The position numbers and the translations under genes are program-made. Under the pieces are notes generated by a model. It searched no databases, was not told the DNA's origin, and saw only the letters and a program-made list of their open reading frames with translations. From NCBI GenBank assembly GCA_037074615.1, contig CM073532.1, positions 13,042,001 to 13,106,000 on the forward strand: a stretch of DNA of 64,000 nt, written 5' to 3'. The DNA comes from Leucaena leucocephala. Lineage: Eukaryota; Streptophyta; Magnoliopsida; Fabales; Fabaceae. Positions within the stretch are counted from its first letter, which is position 1. Each line of letters starts with the position of its first letter. Shown in pieces: positions 37,701 through 49,700 of this stretch.

Positions 37701-40700
37701 CCTAGATCTTCTAAAAGAAATAGGTATGATGGGCTGTAGACCAAGTGACACTCCTATAAGAGTTGATAAGATAAGTGATGACCAAGAGCTTGGAAAGGCT
37801 TTAGACGTGGGAAGGTACCAACACATGGTTGGAAAATTAGTATATGTCTCATACCCGACCAAACATCGCTTTTGCAGTCAGCATGGTAAGCCAACATTCA
37901 CATGATCCTAAACAAAGACACTTGAATGAAGTATCCAGAATTTTGAGGCATTTGAAAGGTTCACTTGGCAAGGGATTATTATTCAGAAAGACTACTAAAA
38001 GGATGGTAGAGATTTATACTAATGCAGATCTGGCAGGGGACCATGATGATAAGAGGTCCACTTCTGGATATGCAATGTTTGTTTAGGGTAACCTTGCATG
38101 TGGCGCAATAAAAAACAAAGTGTAGTAGCAAGAAGTAGTGCCGAAGCTGAGTATAGAGCCATAGCTCCAGGAATTTGTGAGGGCATATGGGTGAAGCGAG
38201 TACTTGAAGAGCTAAAGATGATCGTAGGCCTGCCAATACGATTCTACTCAAATAGCATGTCAGCCATTAATATCTCACGAAATCCTATTCAACATGATCG
38301 CACAAAACATATTGAGATCTTCATACGAGAAAGGATTGATGAAGGAACTATTGATCTCCAATACATACCCTCTAAGGAACAAACAGCAGATGTGCTTACA
38401 AAAGGCCTAGCCCGAGACAAATTTGAATATTTTATTGGCAAGTTGGAAATAACAAATATCTATGCTCTAACTTGAGAGGGAGGGTAGATAATATTCTTCT
38501 GTTGATTCTATGGGATACTGTAGTTATTATTGTAGATATGATATTGTAGGAGATATCGAATCTGAAATAAAGAGAGAATACCGGGATTGAGAGAATACCG
38601 GGATTGATTGGGAAGATTACTAAGATCATATCTTGTATTTATTTCCCAGATTTCATGCACATATATCCCGCCTTAATTGGGATTCATTTAGGTGTATATA
38701 TGTAACACTGTATAGTAGAACAGAAAATGAATAAGATTCAATATTTGATCTTCTCTGTTTTCATCTCCCTGCTTGCATAATCGGTATGTCCGCCGACATG
38801 ATATCAGAGCAGGTTCTATCCGACGGAGGGTCGCGTCCGACCTCCGTCAAAGTCACTAGTCTTGAAGGGTCAGCCGTCGTGATTGTGCCGGAGCGGTTAA
38901 CCAGCGAAAACTATCTTGATTGGAGCTAGTCAATGCTCCTCGCTCTGGATGGTCGTGATCGCCTGGACTTCATCTACAATGATCTACCGTCCTCAGACGA
39001 CGCTATTTCCCGACGACGGTGGAAGTCCGATAACGCTATTGTCGCATCATGGCTCCTGAATTCCATGCTCCCAGCAATGCGACGGAGCTTCATGTTTCTC
39101 ACCTCTGCAAAATCCATCTGGTTCGCTGTCAAAGAAGCATATGGGAAGCGTCCAAATGACTCCCTTCTCTTCGATCTCCGAGCTCGCCTCTGGAAAGTGA
39201 AACAAGGCCCCCGCCTCCTCAATGCGTATTATCTGGAGAAAACCGCGTTGTGGCAAGAATTGGACTTGCTCCAACAACGGGTTTGGAAAAATGCTGAAGA
39301 CGGCGCTGAGTACCGGCGAGCCCTTGAAGAACGCCTCTTCGAATTTCTGGTGGGACTCAATCCAGTGTACGACGAAGCTCGTGGCCGCCTCCTCAGTCGC
39401 GTTCCCCTCCCCTCAGTGTCAGAAGCATTCACCCTCCTACGCGATGAAGAGTCTCGTCGGCAAGTGATGTTCTCCGATGGTCCAACTCCTCAGCCGTCGC
39501 CTGAAGCTTCCGCCCTCGCCGTTCGCTCATCTGACTCTGGCTCCAGGAAGGAACGCCCGACGTGTACACACTGCAACAAGCCGGGCCACACAAGGGATCG
39601 ATGCTGGGACCTCCATGGTAAGCCACCTGACTGGAGGCCCAAGCATCGCAAACCCAAAGGCCATATCGCTGAGTCCACTGGTCCAGAAGAAGTGGATCCC
39701 AACCGTGCTGCTCACGTGACTTCTCACACAGGCAACGGCTCCCATATGCGTGCAGGCCCAAATCCATCAAACCCTTACAATTCCATTACTGCAGGCCCAA
39801 GTTCATCACTCCCTTACACTTCTACTTCTGGAGGCCCGTTACATGCTGGCCCAACTTTTGAAACAGATCCATTAGCCATGATATTGGAGCGTCTCAATGC
39901 CTTGGAAAATCAGACACGCAAACCCGTGGCCAGTGTGGTGCAAAGAGGTAACTTTTTTAAGGCACTGACTACCATTAAAGGTAAGAATGTGGGTCCTTGT
40001 TGGATAGTTGACTCAGGTGCCTCGGACCATATGAATGATGACATCTCTTTATTTTCAAGTTATACTCCTGCCACGTCACATCTCACAGTTAAAATTGCCG
40101 ATGCGTCTAACTCTCTAGTAGCAGGGAGTGGTGCTATTACAGTTTCTGATACACTTACACTTCATGATGTCCTCCATGTTCCAAAATTGAAGTGTAATCT
40201 ATTGTCTGTGAGCCAGCTAAATCAACGAGAACGTTGCCATACTGATTTCTTTGCTACTCATTGTGTTTTTCAGGATCTGCTCACGGGGACGACAATTGGT
40301 GTTGCTAAGGAACTTGATGAACTCTATTACCTGAATGACTGTCAAAATTCAGTACCTTATCTTTGTAATAAAGTGTCTCTCCCTAGAACTAGTCAAATGG
40401 AGTTATGGCACAAAAGACTAGGACATCCCAACATTCACTATATGTGTAAGATGTTTCCTTCACTTTGCTTGAATAAAAATTCCGAATTTTATTGTGATTC
40501 ATGTGAGCTAGCCAAGCATCATCGTACTTCTTTTCCTAGTACCCCTTATCGCCCTTCTAAGCCCTTCTCTCTTATCCATAGTGATTTATGGGGACCATCA
40601 CGTGTTAAAAATTGTACTCACTCAAAATGGTTCATAACCCTTATTTATGACCATACTCGTGTCAGTTGGATTTTTCTCTTAAAAGACAAAACTGCAGTAT

Positions 40701-43700
40701 CCCAAACATTCATAAATTTCTATCATATGATCTTAACCCAATTTGACACAAAAATCCAGACCCTTCACACCGACAATGGTACTGAGTACTTTAATCACCA
40801 CTTGTCCACATTCCTTCAACAACATGGCATCACTCACAAGAGCTCGTGCCCTCATAGCCCACAGCAAAATGGGATTGCTGAAAGGAAAAATAGACATCTG
40901 CTAGAAACTGCTCGGGCCCTTCTCTTTAGTAGTCATGTTCCTACCTACCATTGGGATGACGCTATTCTCACCGCTACCTACCTTCTCAATCAGATGCCAT
41001 GTAAGCCCCAATCTTTTCAAACTCCTCTCCAAGTCCTTCACCGGACTTTTAACATACCTCACCTTGAGAATACCTTACCCCTACGAGTCTTTGGTTGCAC
41101 TACCTTTGTCCATCTACACCATACCCACAAACTTGAACCCAAGGCGGTCAAGTGTATCTATCTAGGGCCTGCGGGGAACCAAAAAGGATACAAATGTTTT
41201 GATCCTATTTCTAAACGCCTATATGTCACTTGTGATGTCACCTTCCATGAAAAGGTCCCGTTTTATACCTCATCCTCGGGTCAGGGGGAGAATTGGAGTG
41301 AACGTGAACCTCAGACTAACCAGTTAGACACCGAACTCATATATGAACCTAATCAAATCTGTACCCTTAAGGAAACAGTACAGGGAATGCCTCAGGAATA
41401 TGAAGGAAACTCTAGTTTAAGGGGAGACACTAATAAGTGGGGACAAGTATATACTAGCAGAAACCGGGACATGACAAGTAATATACCTCAAGCAACTGAC
41501 ACACTCTAAGAGTCTGAACTAGAAGCATATCCTAACCATGAAATGCATGATGACCTTGATCTCCCGATAGCAATCAGAAAGCAACCAAGATCCTGCACCA
41601 GATATCCTATAGAAAGGTTTGTTTCCTATGAAGCTCTATCCTCAGAACATCGGGCTTTTGTATCTCATCTGGATCAGGTTAGAATACCAGAGAATATATA
41701 TGAAACCCTTGATAGTCCAGAATGGAGAAAGGCAGTAATGGAAGAGATGGAGGCATTGGAGAAGAACAATACGTGGGAAGTTGTTGATCTACCTAAAGGA
41801 AAAAAGGCAGTAGGCTGCAAATGGGTATTCACTCCTAAGTATTGTGCGGATGGAAGTCTTGACAAATATAAAGCTCGATTAGTGGCAAAAGGATTCACCC
41901 AAGTTTATGGGATGGATTATACTGAGACTTTTGCACCAGTGGCCAAACTAAACACCATCAGAATTCTTCTGTCCCTTGCTGCCAACTTAGACTGGCCACT
42001 TCATCAGAGGGATGTCAAAAATGCTTTCCTAAACGGAGAATTAAAGGAGGAAGTATACATGAAAATGCCTCCAGGATTCCCTGGGAAGAGAGAGCAACAA
42101 GTGTGCAGATTGAAGAAGTCACTGTATGGTTTAAAGCAATCTCCTCGAGCATGGTTTGAGAGATTTTCCGAAGTACTTTCTAGGGATGGAAATTGCTAGA
42201 TCTGCTAAAGGAATCAACATCTCACAAAAGAAGTACATCTTGGATCTTCTAAGAGAAACAGGTATGCTAGGGTGCAAACCAAGCGATACTCCCATACGAG
42301 CTGAAAAAATCATCGAAACTGAAGACCTAGGAAAGCCTGTCGATATGGGAAGGTAATAACGTATGGTGGGAAAGTTAATCTACTTATCACACACCCGACC
42401 AGACATTGCATATGATGTCAGTATAGTAAGTCAACATTCACATGATCCCAAACAAAAACACCTGAATGAAGTCTACCGTATCCTTAGATACTTGAAGGGT
42501 TCACCTGGGCTCGGCCTCTTATTTAAAAAATCAGATAAACGAAATGTGGAGATGTTAACAGACGCAGACTGGGCAGGTGATCAAAATGATAGGAAATCTA
42601 CCTCAGGTTATGTTACCTATGTTTGGGGAAATCTAGTCACTTGGCGAAGTAAAAAACAGAGTGTGGTTGCCAGGAGTAGTGCTGAAGCCGAGTTTAGAGC
42701 TATAGCTCTCAGGATCTGTGAAGGACTATGGGTAATGTGAGTACTAGAAGAGTTGAAAATGTCAATAGAATTACCTATCAGAATGTATTCAGATAATATG
42801 GCAGCAATCAACATGTCTCATAACCCTGTCCAACATGACAGAACAAAACATGTGGAGATCGACAGACATTTCATCAGGGAAAAGATCGATGCAGGAATAA
42901 TTAATCTCAAGTATATTCCCTCTAAGGATCAAACCGCAGATGTACTTACAAAAGGATTGCCACAAGACAAGTTCAAATATCTCATTGGCAAGTTGGATAT
43001 GATAAATATCTATACGCCAACTTGAGGGGGAGTGTAGGAGATATCGAATCTGAAATAAAGAGAGAATACCGGGATTGAGAGAATACCGGGATTGATTGGG
43101 AAGATTACTAAGATCATATCTTGTATTTATTTCCCAGATTTCATGCACATATATCCCGCCTTAATTGGGATTCATTTAGGTGTATATATGTAACACTGTA
43201 TAGTAGAACAGAAAATGAATAAGATTCAATATTTGATCTTCTCTGTTTTCATCTCCCTGCTTGCATAATAGGTATGTCCGCCGACAAATATGATATTAGT
43301 TTTCATTGATTACTCACTGTAAATCAGGCCATGATTCATGCACTGTAGTTGTATATATGTGACATGATATGATCAGTAATACAATTAGAAAATTATTCCA
43401 TAAACTCTGTCTGCCTTGTGTCAGTCTTCACTTACAACATTGGCTACAACTTCGATATGATTACTTCTGAACGAGTAGTGTTAAACATTAACTTTAGCAG
43501 ATTTTCAATAGTAGTCTTTATTTATTCCTATCTTCATGATATGGTGGGATAATTTTAGTTTCGATTTAAAATTTGAGTCAACTATTTCATAAATATTTAG
43601 CAGGTTTCAACCTAGGAATCCAACCCCGGAATCCAACCCCTTTCACACTCAAACCTTTCAGCTTTCAATGCTAAATAAAATGAGCATAGTAAACTATAAA

Positions 43701-46700
43701 ATTCTTCCCCAGTTTCAATTCTTTTAACAACTTCTAGACCTTCGCTTGAAGAGCCTACTCATGTGACCATAGTCTCTAGCCCCTCAAAAGCATTTACCAA
43801 GTGATTACTGCCTTGCTGCCCAAAATCCCCTTACAGCAACAGATTTCTACCTTACGGACAAAGGAATGTCATTAAGTCATTGGAACTAATTAGATTTTAT
43901 TTCATTCTTATAGTTTTCTAACAATCTAAGCCAACTATATAAACATTTCTTCCAATTCCCAGCAATTACAAAAGAGTTTCAAATACATTTGTTTCTTTAT
44001 ATATACCTACACAAAAAGACATGGTTCATTGTTCATAATGGTAAAAGATTTCAGAACTGACAATTATTAGATAGTAAGGTTCTGATAACGAGTAAGGTTA
44101 TCAAATCAGGATACGAATTGTGAATCGGAAAGCCTATTCCAAATCTTGAATTGTAAGATTCATGATCAATTATTAAGGATGACATATATGTAATTTTCAC
44201 ATAAGAGAACATCAAAAGTTTGTAAATATTAACATTTAGTATTAAAGAGTAAACATCAAAACACAAATATTCAAGTTATATAGTGAAATAGACAAAATGA
44301 TAGTGACTATATAGATCCTATACACCTCGCAAAAATAAAGAGTGAGGAGGGAAAAAGAATAGAGCTGTTGGCACTGAACGTACAGTGAACATGAAAGTGG
44401 GAGAGGGAATAAAAAATAGGGTTTTGATTTAATTTTGATTTAACAATGGTGAGATAAGCTGATAGGAGAAAAAAAGAGTATATATGCAGCAAATTCCCTC
44501 TCAATCGGGAAAAAAAACAAAAAATAAATATAAAAGTCAGGTAGCAGAGCTGACAGATCCACAAGCGATTCAGGGCACGATTCAGGTCGGAAAACGATTC
44601 ACAAGATTCATATCTCCCACGGCCAGATTTGTATCAAATCGCGAATCGTGCGATTCTAATAACACTGAGTTATAACATAACGACTCATTGTTCAAATTAG
44701 TTCAATCCCAAATGTTGGATGAAAATAATTTATATGATTGACTTGTCAAAATAAAACTCAGTTACCTGGTCCAAATATTGAGCAGGCTCAGACGGACTGC
44801 TAGATTTTGGCATAGCCTTTACCAAGCAAGAGTAATAAACCTTGTTGATCTTTTTTGGTCTTTCTTTGCTAGGTTCTTCTACCTCATCAATATAGGCCAC
44901 TCGAAGAGAAGGATATCTGCCAAAAGAAAACGTGAATCCAACTAATAAATTAAGTACATACAAGGGTAAGAGCTATCGAGACTTGAACCTACGTTGACAT
45001 AAGCCTCAATATGTCCTGTGCACGAGCAGCACCAGATCGCTTGTCAATACCATATTGTTGGCAGGATACCACGTAAGTAAATTTCATATCAGCTACTGCC
45101 TGACACTGTGTCCACAAGGACCTTTCCCCCCTTGAGTTATCATCCAAACTTTCTAAGGCTTTATATCCTTCCATTAAATCTACATTCACAAAATTCCAGC
45201 CTTAAAATCCAAAACTTCACCAGTTCATGCAAAGCATTGTTTCCCAATGCAAATTTCTTTGGCAACTACTAATTTTTCGTTGAATCAATTCCAACAGAAG
45301 GAGCACTAACCTTCATCTTTGGCCATATCAAGAAAAGCCTGAAGCTCCAAAGCTTTTCTGTAGTACATCATTCCTCTCACTACATTTAAAGAATACAACA
45401 ATATATCATTATGAAGATAAAAGAACACTTTAGATGTTGATGACTGAAGCAAAGAACTCGTTAGTACACATGTTTGTATGTAAGTGTGAAAACAAGAAAA
45501 GAGAGAAGGGGCGACCAGTTCTAGTCAGAGTTTGGCCCCTATATGAAGCCCAAAGTCGAAGTTCTTCTTCTAACTCATCATTTCCTTTAAGTTCCTCCTC
45601 ACTTAAGCAGTTAACTCGCTGAAGAAAGTTGTTCCACTCATCTATGCACCAATAAAAAAATAGGCAATGGATGGATAATGATTATGGTTCCATCAACTTC
45701 ATAGTTTAATCAGCACAGAGGTTTATGGATAATGAAGAACCTGGAAAAATCTTTTGTAAGTAGAAGAGTATCGAAACACCATCTTCATTAGGTGATTCCA
45801 ACTCACGCAAAGAGAATAGAACCTCCTCTGTGTAATATGGTGTTAAAACCCTGCAAGCAAAGTCCAATAGGAGGGAAAAAGAAAAAATCATCAAAGAACA
45901 ATAAAATTTGATAAGGAAACAAAACATTCCCCGAGGAAGGGCACAATCTGAAGCTTCCTGTAAATAACAAACAATTTTTCTTTCTTGGCATATTTTCAGG
46001 AGACTTCAATTCCTACAAGTTTCTTATCCTAACAGAAGCATCTAAGCTACAAGATTAAGATTGTCCCCACATTCACAGAATTATGTGGTTGACAAAATTT
46101 ATTAACTTCACAATTTTCTCATCTGCATGCCATAAAAGTTTAGAACCAGAAAATTTCCCCACATAGACTGAGGGGATTGAATATTCATAATTTTAGAAGA
46201 GATTATACCATATTAGTTTTGAATCCCTGGTTATCAAGATTGAATAGGAAGGTCAAAGTCACATAATGAAAAGGCAGCAGATTCTAAGCAATTTTTGTTT
46301 GAACATATTCACACTCAAAAATTGCAGGATCAGGAACACTAAGAACTCAGAAGCTTACGAGAATGAAAGCATATTCCGAACTTTGGGTGCTAGAGGCATG
46401 TCCATAAACAGGGAATTTGAGAAGAAAGAAATACGTCTTCTTGCTTCTAAGTTAGATGGTACATCCATGGCAGATTCTTTTGTGGTGAGCAGTAAGTAAA
46501 GCCTTTTAATCTGCAAATAAAAGCAAATGAAAATTCAGGAGGAATTACTTCACTATCAAAGAAATTATAGTGGTATCAACACAACGTTTTTAGTGAAAGA
46601 CCTTCTCTGTCCATGCTTCAGTAACTGGATCAATTGGAAACCTGATAGCTCCTTCAGATGCAAATAACTGCTGGTCTTGTCGCTCAAGGGGAAGCAACCC

Positions 46701-49700
46701 TTCATGCCCAGATCCACCATGGATTGAATCTACCACGCTATCCAAGGAAATTGATAGTATTTTAGTAAAGGGTGAAGCGAAAATGCCATTTCTCGAGGCA
46801 TAAGGATCCATGTATGCATTACCTGAATATGTGATCCTCCATCATAATATCTCTTGTAACCACCTCCAGCATGTCCTGGAATAGAATCACAACTTGATCC
46901 CTTTCATTCGCATTATTGTTTAACTGCAAAGTTTTAAATAGCTTGTCAAGATTTTGACAAGAAATATAAATAAATTGAGCTTAATTGCATAAAAATGCCT
47001 AAACATTACCAAATATCTAATTAGATCGACAAACTGCTGATATAGGCTAGGAAGAGCACTCATCCTGAATTCACTTAAAAGGTCACCGGCATCTATGTGA
47101 TTGTCAACTTCAGTGAACAATTTTTCTATAACCCTGAAGTGAGAGAAGCTAATTTATGTTATAAGAGACTAAAAATATGTTAGAGAAGTTCATTGTAGAA
47201 AAGATGCAGAATCAAACTGGAGAAAGCCAGTTGTTCCCATGGCATTTTATCAACAAACCAACAGTCAGGAATAATGAAAAAATATTTTTGGCCAAAAATT
47301 TAATAATGAAAAAATATTTTTGGCCAAAAATTTAATAATGAAAAAATATTTACATAAATAAGCCACTGACAAAAGATAAACTACTTGCATAAACAACATC
47401 AAAGAATTTCTGAAAACTTACTCTTTCTCTTGTTCACCTTGAACCAAGAACTTAATAATGCTCTTAAATGAAGCATAACACTCACGGACAGCACAGGACA
47501 TATAGTTGTCAGCCTCAATTCTTTTTTTCAGCTCCCGATCCTTTCCATTGCTGTCCTTAGCCATATCTAATGCAATAGGAATCTAAAGGGCAAATATAAA
47601 GTTACTAAATGAGCAGGAAGGTGGAAAGTGTCAAAAAACAGTTAAGGAAAAAACCTTGCTGGCAAGTAAAAATGGAGGCCATTGTATAAGATCCAACTCC
47701 CGGTCAGCCCAATAAGGTACAAGCAGAAGGTTCATTTCACTGAACAGTTCCCACCACGTCAGAACACAAAAGAAGAAAATCTAAAGTAACATATGCTTTG
47801 TGCATGCATGTGTACGTGCATGCGCGCTTGTGTGTGTGAGAGAGAGAGAAGACTCGCTCAAGATCAAAAATTATAAATTTACCCCATATTACCTATTGCA
47901 GATAAGATCTTCCTCTCTAAAGCTTGTGATTATTTGGTTCCACAATTGAGCAAATCTTGCAGCTTCTTTTTCTTTGTTCGATGGGATCTGTAAAAATAAA
48001 CCAAATCAGTCTAATTTAAAGCAACAATGCTCTAGTTCTCAATTATAAGTTCAAGAAAGTAAAATAACTAACATCGGCAAATCGGCGAGATAATGTGGCC
48101 TTCAATCCTTTTTTCCTTGGCTCACTCTTCTCCTCTGGGATCAGGCATGCATTGAAAGCGCCAGGCAATGATTGAAAACGAGATCTAAGCATTCCTAGTG
48201 TTCTTATCTGAAACCAGCAAAAAAGTTGACTAGATGTAACTGCCAATATAAGAAAAAGAAACCCAAAGCAAAGAAAGTAATGAAAATAGTTTAGGTAGAG
48301 ACATGCTAGAAATGAATGTAGCCCTCAATCAAACAAGAGAATGGTCAAGTTCTGTAAGTGTACGAGGAACGTGTCAAGAATAAAGATCCTAAAAGTCATC
48401 TGCATCTCAAATTAATTATATGAATAACCAAGAGGATAAACTCCAATACGACAACCTGAGGGACATGTCAGTACACATACAAGCCATCAAACAAACATAT
48501 CAAATGCACATCATACATGGAAATTCCCTAAAGCAATGAAAACCTCTACAACCATGAGAGACAAACTCAATCTTCTACAAATTTCCAATGCAGCTGGTAT
48601 ATGCAATAAATAAATAAAAAATCAGGTTCTAATTCTGCTTACCATACATTGAAAGTATCAAAAATAAAGGTTCGATTTACAAGCATACATTAGATGAAAC
48701 ACCCATCAAATCATCAATTAAGGAAGAATTTGGACAAATATTGAAAGCCTACAAACCTCTCCAAGGCGACGGAATGCGCCATAAATACCACCGAATAAGG
48801 TAGAGAATATTGCATACCAAATTTGGGTATCCATGAAGTATACCTATAAAGGACACAACAAAGTTTGATTATTTCCACACAAAATATTCAACAAGTGAAT
48901 CAGTTAAATTATGAGCCCATACCAGAATAATTGGAGCCCAAAGGGCAATTACAACACCAATATTGTTCCTGGCTGCAAACAAACAATAACTTATTACAGG
49001 CTTTGCTAGAATATTGGAATATATAAAAACCATAGTGTTCAAGCAACCTACCACGAGGAAAGAATTCATGCCACTGGAAATTTGAGATTCTAACCCTCAT
49101 TATATCTTTTGTGGGTTGCACCAAAGGTTTTATCTACAGCAAAATTGAAAAATCAGAACAAGTAAAATCCACCACATTAAGGGAAACATGGGTCAAGTTT
49201 TTTTTGAGTGAGAAACAGGTCAAGTTTTAGTTAACGTGGAAACACTTCACCAGAATACAAAACCACAACCCAATCACAGTTTTTAACAATAACAAGGATC
49301 TGTTTTCAATATCCATTCATTATTATTGTGCAAAATTGTGAAAGTATGGAAAAGGCATATCATAATAATAATTCATCTGGAAGTAACAACAGATTCAGGT
49401 TGAATGATGAAGCAAAACCTCTATATAGTAACTGAAAGCCAGCTTTGTAATAATCAGGAGGATCCAAAACATCGTATACCTGAAAGTGCAAACAAGGACA
49501 AAATAAGATCAGATAAACATTGAAGGTTATACATTATAACCAAAATCCAGTTTTCAACCTATGTTCTTACTTGAAAAGTGAAAATGTGCTCTCATGCATT
49601 CCTCTACCAACGTACAGACGAGGCTGCAAAATAAAACATAATAAACATCAAGAGAGGGCCTCTTACTAAAATTGCACCAGCAAAAACATATACACAGTGA

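Larger units (their letters stand above)
38545..43286 (+). mobile_element. Young Copia retrotransposon (copy 2) nested in the 3' LTR of copy 1
   Basis: The two 254-bp LTRs (38545-38798, 43033-43286) begin TGTAGGAGATATCG and end CCGCCGACA; reading base by base I find one difference (38782 C versus 43270 A). The sequence TGATATCAGAGCAGG right after the 5' LTR is an initiator-Met primer-binding site with one change. TTGAGGGGGAG before the 3' LTR is the polypurine tract. The flanks GATAT and AATAT look like a five-base target duplication with one mismatch. Length is 4742 bp. Coding regions are mostly open but carry a few stop codons and a deletion in the reverse transcriptase. The gag-pol layout and the AP-IN-RT-RH order are those of Copia. 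Confidence 0.92.
33664..43440 (+). mobile_element. Older Copia retrotransposon (copy 1), interrupted by copy 2
   Basis: The 5' LTR ends at about 33892 and is followed by TGGTATCAGAGTAGG, an initiator-Met primer-binding site. Gag, protease, integrase, reverse transcriptase and RNase H can be followed in order to 38475, broken by many stops and frameshifts. The polypurine stretch GAGAGGGAGGG is at about 38475-38486. The 3' LTR begins there, is cut at 38544 by copy 2, and resumes at 43287-43440. That resumed part aligns with the 5' LTR (shared CTGTAAATCA and GTATATATGT blocks). The element is in intron 33, antisense to the host gene. Confidence 0.82.
32854..44765 (-). other. Intron 33 of the callose synthase gene, 11.9 kb, expanded by Copia elements
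   Basis: Bounded by a GT donor after exon 33 (ends 44766) and an AG acceptor before exon 34 (starts 32853). It contains an older Copia element (about 33664-43440) with a younger one nested inside it (38545-43286), both on the + strand, antisense to the host gene. A further dispersed repeat lies at about 44095-44661. The left part, 32890-33660, is AT-rich; 32890-33060 includes a TATAAATAG-containing, LTR-like stretch that I cannot delimit, and I see nothing in 33060-33660. Confidence 0.9.

Noticed and set aside
39429..39770. 113-residue minus-strand frame opposite the Copia gag
   Set aside because: It is the antisense shadow of the GC-richer gag coding region.
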